Shown here: piece after piece, positions 1 through 5,899 of the stretch
Numbering within the stretch: the stretch's first letter is position 1
How the letters are laid out: every line of letters begins with the position of its first letter
Source: DAOTVD01 sp034437075
Lineage (GTDB): Bacteria > Chloroflexota > Anaerolineae > Aggregatilineales > J027
DNA length: 6,500 nucleotides
Assembly: GCA_034437075.1 (NCBI GenBank)
Contig: DAOTVD010000361.1
Coordinates: 1 to 6,500, forward strand
Direction: 5' to 3'
Made by a program: the position numbers and the translations under genes
Notes under the pieces: model-generated
What the model saw: only the letters and a program-made list of their open reading frames with translations
Told to the model about the DNA's origin: nothing
Databases searched by the model: none

Positions 1-540
1 CGTGAGCCGGGCTTCGGCCTGGCCAGCGTACCAGATGCGCGTGACGGTCGGCTGCCAGCGATGCTTCACAAAATATTCCTGGAAAGCCAGGGTGCCGTGT
101 TCGCGTGTGTCGAGCATCGTCGCGAAGGGATCGTCTGTCACGGGCAATAAATGTGATTGAATACCCAAGGCAGCGCACAAGCGCGCGGTGATGGCGGTCA
201 GGGTTTCCCCGGCATCTAGCCCCTGCCGACGTAAGAGATGCGTGGCCAAGTCACGATCCCCCAAGCCAAACCAGGGCGCCTGACCATAGTAACGCAGCAT
301 ATCCAACATGCGCCAACTTTCATCGCGCACGCCCCAACCTGTTTCCGGGTTGGCCAACCCAGCCAACGTATACATGACGGTGTCTAGGTCGGGCGAGATA
401 TGTAGCCCGTAATGCTGAAAATCGTCACCCACATTGCCAATGATGGTTAACTGTTCGGGGCGCAAAATCTGCGCGAGTCCATGCGCCAGCTTTGCGCCGC
501 CAACGCCGCCTGCCAGCGCAACGATATGTTCTAGCGCCAT
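1..540 (-). CDS. cofD: 2-phospho-L-lactate transferase CofD (FbiA-type), N-terminal 180 residues, runs off the window
   Basis: CofD transfers the phospho-lactyl (or phosphoenolpyruvyl/phosphoglyceryl) group from a GDP-activated donor to the deazaflavin Fo, giving F420-0 or its dehydro form in the cytoplasm. Seen here: the N-terminal nucleotide-binding motif GGVGGAKLA (residues 11-19), GNVGDD (35-40), LDTVMYTLAGL (52-62) and LGDRDLATH (113-121), all in the order known for this family. The frame is open to base 1 with no stop. Family members are a little over 300 residues, so about 55-60% is present. The ATG at 540 sits 10 bases inside the end of the nitroreductase gene, and an AAGGA about 8-9 bases upstream serves as ribosome binding site, so translation is probably coupled. 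Which phospho-acid is used cannot be told from this fragment; specificity is thought to depend mainly on the guanylyltransferase, which is absent here. Confidence 0.95.
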   Translation of the reverse strand, partial: MALEHIVALAGGVGGAKLAHGLAQILRPEQLTIIGNVGDDFQHYGLHISPDLDTVMYTLAGLANPETGWGVRDESWRMLDMLRYYGQAPWFGLGDRDLATHLLRRQGLDAGETLTAITARLCAALGIQSHLLPVTDDPFATMLDTREHGTLAFQEYFVKHRWQPTVTRIWYAGQAEARLT

Positions 541-1127
541 AGCGTAATTCCTTCGGCGGGATGGCGCGTTTTGTCGCGTTCTTGGGCAGGGTATCCCAGC
601 GTGATGAGCCCTTGCGGGTGCCAAACAGCGGGCAGGTTCAGCACCTCGCGCAGGATATCCGGCACGAAAAGCGGTGCACACATCCAACACGCGCCTAATC
701 CTGCATCGTGGGCCGCCAGCAGCAGATTCTGCCCGGCCATAGCCGTACTCTGAACCGCCATGGTCCATTCATGGCCTTGCCGCACGGGGTCGGGGTAATC
801 GTCCATGTCTTCCATGCTCAGGCAGAGGCAAATCAGCACAGGCGCGCCCGTCAGGCGCGCGTATGAACGGCTCACATCGGCCTGGATGACGTCTTCGGGA
901 ACGGCATCGGCTTGTAAATCGGCACGTAGGCGTGCCCCCATGGCCCGCGCCAAGGCGTCCTTTGTGGCCGACTGGGCGATAACAGCAAAGCGCCACGGCT
1001 GGCGATTATGCGCCGAGGGCGCCCAAATCGCGGCTTCTAACAGAGATTGCACCAGGGAGGGCGGCACGGGTTGGTCGGTATAGCGCCGGATGGAACGCCG
1101 TGTGCGTAGGAGATCAATCGGGCTCAT
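531..1127 (-). CDS. Stand-alone nitroreductase-family FMN protein, probable dehydro-F420 reductase (equivalent of FbiB C-terminal domain)
   Basis: A 198-residue nitroreductase-fold protein, normal full length. Visible motifs are RRSIRRYT (10-17, FMN phosphate contact in this fold), APSAHNRQPWRF (36-47), the helix around AMAGQNLLLAAHDAGLG followed by ACWMCAPLF (129-154), and LITLGYPAQ (174-182). The family reduces many substrates with FMN. The F420-specific reading comes from context: it sits between cofE and cofD, and in Actinobacteria the same two domains (CofE plus nitroreductase) are fused as FbiB, whose C-terminal half reduces dehydro-F420-0. Stand-alone versions doing this job have been reported from Thermomicrobia. 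Its ATG overlaps the cofE stop as ATGA (1127-1124); the nearest Shine-Dalgarno-like AAGGA is about 12 bases away, so coupling to cofE translation is likely. It could instead be a general nitroreductase, but the position argues against that. Confidence 0.85.
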   Translation of the reverse strand: MSPIDLLRTRRSIRRYTDQPVPPSLVQSLLEAAIWAPSAHNRQPWRFAVIAQSATKDALARAMGARLRADLQADAVPEDVIQADVSRSYARLTGAPVLICLCLSMEDMDDYPDPVRQGHEWTMAVQSTAMAGQNLLLAAHDAGLGACWMCAPLFVPDILREVLNLPAVWHPQGLITLGYPAQERDKTRHPAEGITLWR

Positions 1128-1894
1128 CGCAAATACAAATCCTTATCCGCTGGGCGTAGCGCCTCCTCGGCGCGGTCATCTCGGCTTTGCCAGGCCAGGC
1201 CACGTACCAGCACCACGGGCTGCCCCTCGTCCGCCTGCCCGCTGATGAGCCCCGCCGCTGCCGCCAATTCATCGGCTAAGGGGGTCACGGTGGCTTGCAA
1301 TTCACGCCCAAATAAATCGGGCGTTCCGCGTTGGTCGAGCAAAACAGGCACCCCCGCCACCCCAATCGCCACGCCGACATTCCCAAAACGAAATGGGCGC
1401 CCATGCGTATCACTTAGGATAACGCCCAATTGCGTTACGTCGTCATCACGCAACGCATCCCGTAAGGCTGCCGCGCTCGCGTCTGGATCGGCGGGCAGGA
1501 GCAGCACAATATCCGGGTGTGCGCCACCCACGTTCGAGGCATCAATACCCGCATTAGCCGATACAAACCCAAGCTGATGCCGCACAATGAGAACATGCGG
1601 CGCCATGCGCGAGATTTCAGTGCTGTTTTGCAGGATCAGTTCCACCAGACGCGGGTCTTTGCGCGTCTGCGCGGCGATTTCCCCCGCGCGGGGGGAAGGT
1701 TGAACCGTCCGCAAATCGACCTGACGCCCTTCGGCTTTGGACACAATTTTGGAGCTCACCACCAGGATATCGCCCTCTTGCAAATGGAGCCCCGCCCGCG
1801 CTAGCCCTGTGCGGATCAGCGCGGAGAGGTCGTCACCGGGTTGGATAACGGGTAAATCGGGCACCGCCCGCAGGATGATTTCCGAGTTAGGCAA
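1124..1894 (-). CDS. cofE: F420-0:gamma-glutamyl ligase CofE
   Basis: CofE adds L-glutamate to F420-0 with GTP and metal ions, building the gamma-glutamyl tail. The 256-residue length fits the single-domain archaeal/bacterial form; there is no fused nitroreductase domain. Motifs: PGDDLSALI (19-27), GDILVVSSKIVSKAEGR (41-57), GFVSANAGIDASNV (109-122), SDTHGRPFRFGNVGVAIGVAG (161-181, with THGR where many members have TFGR), and the C-terminal DELAAAAGLISGQADEG and PVVLVRGLAW (208-235). The start is a TTG at 1894: an in-frame TGA lies only ten codons upstream, no ATG or GTG lies between, and the next conventional start (GTG, codon 11) would cut into the conserved N-terminal strand. No good Shine-Dalgarno precedes it. 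It overlaps the end of fno by 8 bases and ends in an ATGA overlap with the nitroreductase gene, so translation probably depends on upstream ribosomes. Confidence 0.95.
   Translation of the reverse strand: MPNSEIILRAVPDLPVIQPGDDLSALIRTGLARAGLHLQEGDILVVSSKIVSKAEGRQVDLRTVQPSPRAGEIAAQTRKDPRLVELILQNSTEISRMAPHVLIVRHQLGFVSANAGIDASNVGGAHPDIVLLLPADPDASAAALRDALRDDDVTQLGVILSDTHGRPFRFGNVGVAIGVAGVPVLLDQRGTPDLFGRELQATVTPLADELAAAAGLISGQADEGQPVVLVRGLAWQSRDDRAEEALRPADKDLYLR
1681..1694. repeat. 14-base perfect GC palindrome inside cofE
   Basis: CCCCCGCGCGGGGG is its own reverse complement. T-A pairs at 1679-1680 with 1696-1697 extend it across one unpaired G at 1695. It encodes part of the loop PSPRAGE (residues 66-72) of CofE, between two conserved motifs. 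As RNA the very short centre would force a small loop and leave a stem of about five pairs. It has no following U-run, so it is not a terminator. It may be only a by-product of GC-rich codons. Confidence 0.6.
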
Positions 1895-2564
1895 GGCCCG
1901 TGATCCGAATGCCTGCGCCTTTCACTTTGTAGGTCTTATTGATGTGCAACAAGACGGCTGTCAGTGCCTCGGCGGCCACCGCGTTGGCCAATGGCCCCGC
2001 GTCGATCCCCCGCATACCGGTCGCCTCGACCAGTTGCATGACTTCGGCTTTGGCGTCGTCATCATCCGCGCAGACGAGCACATCACAATCGACGGGTTGT
2101 TTCAGGTCTTTCAGCTTCACCGCGCTGACGTTCTGAAAGGCCGCCACGACGCGCACATTATCCCCAAGCATCGCGCGCGCTTCTAACGTCGCCGCGTGCC
2201 CCTCTGGGATATGCACCTGGCTAACTTTGGGCGGCACCAAGGGCACAGTTACATCCACCAGGATTTTCCCGGCCAAATGCGCTTGCACGGCTTGTAGCGT
2301 GGGTTTGTGCGCGGCATACGGCACACTCAGCACGACCAAATCCGCCTGGGCGGCGGCGTCTTCGTTGCTGCCACCCGTGATACTATAATCGCCGCCCAAC
2401 GTTTCTTTCAAATCTTTGGCGGCCTGCGCGCCGCGTTCAGCATCCCGAGAGCCGATAATGACTTTATATCCGGCATGGGCCCAACGCAGGGCTAAGCCCG
2501 AACCCTCTTTGCCAGTTCCACCCAGCACCGCGATACTGATTAGCTTATTTGTATTGTCGCTCAA
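1887..2564 (-). CDS. fno: F420H2:NADP oxidoreductase (NADPH-dependent F420 reductase)
   Basis: Also called npdG. It transfers hydride between F420 and NADP, keeping the reduced cofactor pool charged. Numbered from the TTG start, the dinucleotide-binding loop is VLGGTGKEGSGLALR (13-27), followed after the second strand by GSRD, the usual place for contact with the NADPH phosphate. Later come SVPY, VVAAFQNVSA, DVLVCADDDD and DAGPLANAVAAEALT, matching the archaeal Fno layout including the F420-binding C-terminal part. From this start it has 225 residues, close to the family norm. The TTG at 2564 is preferred over an in-frame ATG at 2588 because GAGGAGG lies 5 bases upstream of the TTG and inside the longer reading, whereas the ATG has no ribosome binding site, and the eight extra residues precede the normal N-terminus. 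Its stop overlaps the cofE start by 8 bases. It is the first gene of the F420 block and follows ssnA by 50 bases. Confidence 0.93.
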   Translation of the reverse strand: MSDNTNKLISIAVLGGTGKEGSGLALRWAHAGYKVIIGSRDAERGAQAAKDLKETLGGDYSITGGSNEDAAAQADLVVLSVPYAAHKPTLQAVQAHLAGKILVDVTVPLVPPKVSQVHIPEGHAATLEARAMLGDNVRVVAAFQNVSAVKLKDLKQPVDCDVLVCADDDDAKAEVMQLVEATGMRGIDAGPLANAVAAEALTAVLLHINKTYKVKGAGIRITGLA

Positions 2565-2569
2565 GCGAC

Positions 2570-2576
2570 CCTCCTC
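2570..2576 (-). promoter_or_regulatory. Shine-Dalgarno that selects the TTG start of fno
   Basis: GAGGAGG on the minus strand, 5 bases before TTG at 2564. It is among the strongest ribosome binding sites in the window and lies inside the longer reading frame that would begin at ATG 2588, which decides for the shorter protein. Confidence 0.8.
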
Positions 2577-2590
2577 ATTTACAAGCATGC

Positions 2591-2609
2591 GGGGTTTTTA
2601 CCAAACCCC
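2591..2609 (-). other. Hairpin in the ssnA-fno intergenic gap
   Basis: The transcript can pair GGGGUUU with AAACCCC (7 pairs; 2609-2603 with 2597-2591) around a five-base loop. It begins six bases past the ssnA stop and ends about 14 bases before the fno Shine-Dalgarno. No U-run follows, so a normal intrinsic terminator is unlikely. It could be a weak attenuator, an RNA processing or stabilising element between the upstream genes and the F420 block, or chance. The pairing is seen directly; any function is inference. Confidence 0.5.
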
Positions 2610-2614
2610 AAGAG

Positions 2615-3964
2615 CTAAGAATCCAGAGACATTTTAGCGAACTTCTCGTAACGCTCCCACACGCCCGGCGCCAAAGCCAAGGCTTCGGCCATCACGGCCC
2701 GTTCATCCAACACGCGAACAATATGGTCATGCATCAAAATTTGGCCATTTGCGATGGTCGTGCGTACACTGGCGGACTCAAACCCAAACAGGATATGCCA
2801 GGGCAGGTTCCCCGCTGTTAAGGGGGTGTAGGGGTAGTAATCTACAATGACCATGTCGGCCAAAGCGCCTGGCGTCAGGGTGCCGAGCCGTTCCCCAGGG
2901 AAGAAGACCTCCGCCAACCGGGCGTTATTGTCCATGGCCATGCGCGCGATAGCGTCCCCCGGTGCACGACGCGGGTCGCGGTGGGCCACTTTGTGCAACA
3001 GATAGGCGGCTTTCCAATCTTCCCACAGGTTGTTGGTAAAGCCATCATTGCCCAGGCAGACGCGCATATTCCCCGCGAACATAGCATCCAACGGCGCAGC
3101 ACCAACCGCATTGTTCATATTGCTGCGCGGTTGATGGGCCACCCAGGTGCCCGTTTGGCGCAAGATGTCTAGTTCCCTGGGGTTGCAATGCACCGCATGG
3201 GCGATGATCGACTTCGGCCCTAGGATGTGATGCGCTTGTAAACGGGCCACGACGCGCTGACCGTACTGGTGAAGGCTGTCATACTCGTCGGCTTCGTGTT
3301 CGGCGACGTGGATATGAAACCCACTGCTCAGACCCGCGCCCGCCTTGGCGCAATGGGCTAACGTTTCATCGGAAAGGGTCATGCTGGCGTGTAAGCCAAA
3401 CATCCCCGCCACGGTAGGCCGTTCTTGCGCGGCTTTGATAAAACGCACGTTTTCCGCGATGCCCTGGGCGGCCTTTTCCGGGCCATCCCGGTCGGTGACC
3501 TCATAACATAAGACCGCGCGCAGCCCGGCTTCTTCCACCGCATCGGCGATAATGTCCAGACTACCGTCGATATGGTTAGGGCTAGCGTGGTGATCAATCA
3601 GCGTGGTCGTGCCATATTTAATGGCCTCTAGCAACAAGACACGCGCGCTGGCGCGGATGCTTTCGGCATCTAGGGCTTTATCCAACGACCACCATAACTG
3701 ACGCAAAATAGCGGGGAAATCCGCCGGGGCCGGGCCAGGGATGGCCATACCACGCGCATAAGCCCCATAAAAATGGGTGTGCGCGCAAATCGCACCGGGC
3801 ATCAGCAACGCGCCACGTGCATCAATCACGTCGTCATCGGGGTATTGCGCGCTTAAGTCCGCAGTCGGCCCTAGCGCGTGAATATGCGCGCCCTCAATGC
3901 GCAAGGCATGGTTGGGCAAAACCGTCTCTAAATCTTGAACCAGCGTCGCATTCGTGATGAGCAT
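2615..3964 (-). CDS. ssnA: SsnA-like amidohydrolase (aminohydrolase of the chlorohydrolase/cytosine deaminase superfamily)
   Basis: A complete 449-residue metal-dependent hydrolase, probably a deaminase of a purine-like or other heterocyclic substrate; the substrate is not known. Metal ligands in the expected order: HTH (62 and 64), GLH (His192), HIHVAE (His217, His219, Glu222), AHAVH (His256, His259) and GNDG (Asp307). The small beta-sandwich is built from the N-terminus (1-56) and the C-terminal segment around TPGALADMVIVDY (364-376). Resemblance to SsnA rather than to guanine or methylthioadenosine deaminases comes from stretches such as LWWSLDKALD (90-99), TLIDHHASPNHIDGSL (121-136), CYEVTDRDG (153-161) and RSNMNNAVG (280-288). 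In enterobacteria SsnA accompanies selenium-dependent molybdenum hydroxylases of purine metabolism; none is visible here. AGGAGA lies 6 bases before the ATG. The gene starts 16 bases after the previous stop, so it is probably co-transcribed. SsnA identity is likely; the exact reaction is open. Confidence 0.85.
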   Translation of the reverse strand: MLITNATLVQDLETVLPNHALRIEGAHIHALGPTADLSAQYPDDDVIDARGALLMPGAICAHTHFYGAYARGMAIPGPAPADFPAILRQLWWSLDKALDAESIRASARVLLLEAIKYGTTTLIDHHASPNHIDGSLDIIADAVEEAGLRAVLCYEVTDRDGPEKAAQGIAENVRFIKAAQERPTVAGMFGLHASMTLSDETLAHCAKAGAGLSSGFHIHVAEHEADEYDSLHQYGQRVVARLQAHHILGPKSIIAHAVHCNPRELDILRQTGTWVAHQPRSNMNNAVGAAPLDAMFAGNMRVCLGNDGFTNNLWEDWKAAYLLHKVAHRDPRRAPGDAIARMAMDNNARLAEVFFPGERLGTLTPGALADMVIVDYYPYTPLTAGNLPWHILFGFESASVRTTIANGQILMHDHIVRVLDERAVMAEALALAPGVWERYEKFAKMSLDS

Positions 3965-3970
3965 GGATTG

Positions 3971-3976
3971 TCTCCT
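3971..3976 (-). promoter_or_regulatory. Shine-Dalgarno of ssnA
   Basis: AGGAGA on the minus strand, 6 bases before the ATG at 3964. It supports this start and indicates independent ribosome entry rather than coupling. Confidence 0.7.
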
Positions 3977-3980
3977 AAAA

Positions 3981-4640
3981 TTAATCTAAAGAGGTATGTA
4001 ACAGACGCGGGCCGCCCTTAGCTTGGATGTCGTGCTTGATGCGTTCCAGGATTTGGGCCAGGTCGTTTTCAGTGGCGAGCGGGGTATCTTCGGGCGAAAA
4101 CACGACTTCGCCATCTTCACACAGGATGCGCACCTGGGCGGCATGCGCGCCATACCCACCTTCGGCTTCCCACAGGCGGCTGGGTCGGTATCCGGCATCG
4201 TGCAGCGCGTAAAATACGCGATCCACAAAATGATCGGCCTCGCTATACAAGTCGTTGATCGTTTCGGCCTGAATGAAGCGATCCCAGGTGGTGTAGATAA
4301 ATGAAAAGCGGCGTTGGGGCTCGTTGCGTATGGGGGGAACTTTGGCCTTTAGTTCCCGAAAGGTGAGCTTGTGGTAGATGGCCTCCGCGTGTTTATGGTA
4401 GGGCTCGTCGGGCAAGAGATCGCGCCGAGTGGCCAGTTCTAGCCCCGTGCGCCGCGCGTAATAATGAATCGCGCCGTTGTGCTCGCCAAATGCCCGGCTA
4501 AAAAAAAAGGCGATGTACTCTGCGTGAATCCCCTTGGAGGCATTGCCCTGGGGAATACGATACCAACCCTGCTCTTGTGCCATCTGAAAGTCTTTTTTGC
4601 GTTTGATGACCCCCACCAATACCCGGTCTTCTGGATGCAT
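3981..4640 (-). CDS. Uncharacterised 219-residue protein with a GWYRIP motif
   Basis: I do not recognise a named family. It is soluble, with no signal peptide or membrane segment. The N-terminal part shows a strand (VLVGVIKRKKDF, 7-18), GWYRIP (25-30), an aromatic block AFFFSRAFG (44-52) and AIHYYA (57-62), a pattern that suggests a compact beta-rich domain. A second conserved-looking block is RRFSFIYTTWDRF (110-122). The C-terminal 100 residues contain a helix (ADHFVDRVFYALHDAGY, 135-151) and a strand-like ILCEDGEVVF (172-181). I recall proteins with similar WYRIP and TTWxRF blocks in Chloroflexota, some followed by a nuclease-like C-terminus, but no complete set of nuclease catalytic residues is evident here, so no function is given. 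The ATG at 4640 has AAGGA about 11 bases upstream, rather far. It lies 21 bases after the small upstream gene and 16 before ssnA. Three consecutive TTT codons make a run of nine T (4508-4500). Confidence 0.8.
   Translation of the reverse strand: MHPEDRVLVGVIKRKKDFQMAQEQGWYRIPQGNASKGIHAEYIAFFFSRAFGEHNGAIHYYARRTGLELATRRDLLPDEPYHKHAEAIYHKLTFRELKAKVPPIRNEPQRRFSFIYTTWDRFIQAETINDLYSEADHFVDRVFYALHDAGYRPSRLWEAEGGYGAHAAQVRILCEDGEVVFSPEDTPLATENDLAQILERIKHDIQAKGGPRLLHTSLD
4500..4508. repeat. A9/T9 homopolymer within a coding region
   Basis: Nine A on the plus strand, read as TTT TTT TTT (Phe45-47) in the 219-residue protein. The frame is intact and the flanking residues look like one continuous domain. 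Such runs can cause polymerase slippage or sequencing indels. Confidence 0.9.
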
Positions 4641-4661
4641 TCTGCGAGGTGTCCTTCTGGT

Positions 4662-4886
4662 TTACTGTTCCCCATCATCCAACCAGCCAGCCTCAATGGC
4701 CTTGATCTGGTTGTAAAGTATATCGCGCGCTTCGGCCAGTTCGCGGTAGCGCTGCATCGCTTCGGCAGGCATGTTCTCGGTATGCCCGCCATATTGCTCC
4801 ATCAGCGCCTGGATCGCCTGGCTAAGGTCTTCATATTGTAGCACGAGCGCGCGGTACCTTCGGGCCTGATCTTCAGGGTCCATCAT
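4662..4886 (-). CDS. Small 74-residue, probably helical/coiled-coil protein
   Basis: Function unknown. The sequence is rich in Glu, Gln, Ala, Leu and Tyr and splits into two probable helices: QARRYRALVLQYEDLSQAIQ (7-26) extending to about residue 32, and AEAMQRYRELAEARDILYNQ (41-60) extending to about residue 66. A GGHTENMP turn joins them, and a charged tail WLDDGEQ closes it. This looks like an antiparallel helical hairpin or short coiled coil, perhaps a partner or scaffold for a neighbour. It is a real gene judging by its ATGA overlap with the end of the glycosyltransferase gene (4886-4883), coding-like composition and tight fit in the operon. No Shine-Dalgarno is visible, so coupling is likely. 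A second ATG directly follows the first (4883), so either could be used. I have a vague memory of similar short proteins in Chloroflexota, not verifiable here. Confidence 0.75.
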   Translation of the reverse strand: MMDPEDQARRYRALVLQYEDLSQAIQALMEQYGGHTENMPAEAMQRYRELAEARDILYNQIKAIEAGWLDDGEQ

Positions 4887-5887
4887 ACCGGTTCATCCGT
4901 TTCAGGTGGCGCGTTGATGGGGCCAACCACACGATGCGGGGGCAACTTCTGTAAGCCATGGGTGTCGGAAACGACATACAGCGGACGGCTGCGCGTTTCA
5001 TCGTAAATCCGCGCGATGTACTGGCCCATAATGAAGAAGAAAAGCAGTTGAAACGACGAAAGCAATAACAAGACGGAAAGCGTGGTCGCTTGCCCTTCTA
5101 AAAAAGCCTCTGTCGTGGCCAGGCGTAAAAATGCGACCAGGGGCAACGCCAAAACAGACAAGACAGCCAACCCTAAACTGAGATAAATGGCTACTTGCAG
5201 TGGGAAATACGAAAATCCGGTGATGGCATCCAGCGCCAGGCGGATCATCTTGCGAATCGGATAGTTCGTTTCGCCATGTTGGCGCGGCGGGCGTACGTAC
5301 ATCACGCCCGTTTGCTTAAACCCCACCCAACTCGTAAGCCCGCGCACAAAGCGATTATGCTCGCGCATGGCGTTCACCGCATCCACCACGCGCCGATCCA
5401 TCAACCTAAAATCACCTGTGTCCAGCGGAATATCAATATCCGTGATGCGATAGATAATGCGGTAAAACAATTTGGCCGTGAAGCGCTTGAAAGGGCTCTC
5501 GCCAATGCGCTCGGAGCGGACACCATACACCACGTCGTAGCCTTCGCGCCATTTGGCCGCCATTTCGGCGATTAGTTCGGGCGGGTCTTGCAGATCAGCA
5601 TCAATGAGCACCACGGCTTGGCCGCTGCTATAGTCCATGCCCGCTGTGACGGCAGTCTGATGACCAAAATTGCGCGCAAAGTTGATTATCTTGACGCGCG
5701 GGTCTTGCTGGTGCAGGGCAATCATACCGATGAGCGTATTATCGCGACTACCATCATTTACGAGAACAAGCTCCCAGGGGTCGCCAAGATCATCCATCAC
5801 AGTACGCACGCGCTCGTATAAGAGCGATAAATTCGCTTCTTCGTTATAACACGGCGCAATGATGGTAAAAACGGGTGTTTGCGGCAT
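4883..5887 (-). CDS. Membrane-anchored family 2 glycosyltransferase (GtrB / dolichyl-phosphate sugar synthase type)
   Basis: Transfers a sugar from a nucleotide sugar to a polyprenyl-phosphate carrier on the cytoplasmic face of the membrane, feeding surface glycan or glycolipid modification. The 334 residues comprise a GT-A domain with TIIAPCYNEEANL (8-20), LVNDGSRDN (42-50), NFGHQTAVTAGM (73-84), the DxD metal motif IDADLQDPPE (95-104), DTGDFRLMDRRVVDA (156-170) and RFVRGLTSWVGF (179-190). Two membrane segments follow, roughly 230-255 and 268-292, then a short cytoplasmic tail, matching the GtrB/YfdH/DPM1-like arrangement. Sugar and acceptor cannot be read from the sequence. The ATG at 5887 is the only conventional start after the thrC stop; the preceding GAGGAGG is only 2 bases away, which is unusually close. 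The gene follows thrC by 12 bases and its TGA overlaps the next gene start as ATGA. No partner flippase or glycan gene is in the window. Confidence 0.92.
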   Translation of the reverse strand: MPQTPVFTIIAPCYNEEANLSLLYERVRTVMDDLGDPWELVLVNDGSRDNTLIGMIALHQQDPRVKIINFARNFGHQTAVTAGMDYSSGQAVVLIDADLQDPPELIAEMAAKWREGYDVVYGVRSERIGESPFKRFTAKLFYRIIYRITDIDIPLDTGDFRLMDRRVVDAVNAMREHNRFVRGLTSWVGFKQTGVMYVRPPRQHGETNYPIRKMIRLALDAITGFSYFPLQVAIYLSLGLAVLSVLALPLVAFLRLATTEAFLEGQATTLSVLLLLSSFQLLFFFIMGQYIARIYDETRSRPLYVVSDTHGLQKLPPHRVVGPINAPPETDEPV

Positions 5888-5889
5888 AA

Positions 5890-5896
5890 CCTCCTC
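5890..5896 (-). promoter_or_regulatory. Shine-Dalgarno unusually close to the glycosyltransferase start
   Basis: GAGGAGG followed by TT and then ATG at 5887. A spacing of 2 bases is shorter than the usual 5-9, and no alternative start codon exists in the next ten codons. It may lower initiation or rely on ribosomes finishing thrC 12 bases upstream. Confidence 0.65.
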
Positions 5897-5899
5897 AGT

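Noticed and set aside
1737..2186. Plus-strand open frame of 149 codons across cofE and fno
   Set aside because: It is antisense to two well-supported genes with clear family motifs, has no recognisable protein features, and is explained by codon bias of the opposite strand.
2565..2588. Eight-residue N-terminal extension of fno from ATG 2588
   Set aside because: No ribosome binding site before the ATG, and a strong one lies within the extension placed for the TTG at 2564; family N-termini begin just before the GGTG loop.
2591..2609. Intrinsic terminator after ssnA
   Set aside because: A stem is present but no T-run follows on either strand, so it is listed only as a hairpin.
5195..5575. Plus-strand open frame of 126 codons opposite the glycosyltransferase
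   Set aside because: It lies wholly antisense to conserved GT2 motifs, with no domain or ribosome binding evidence of its own.
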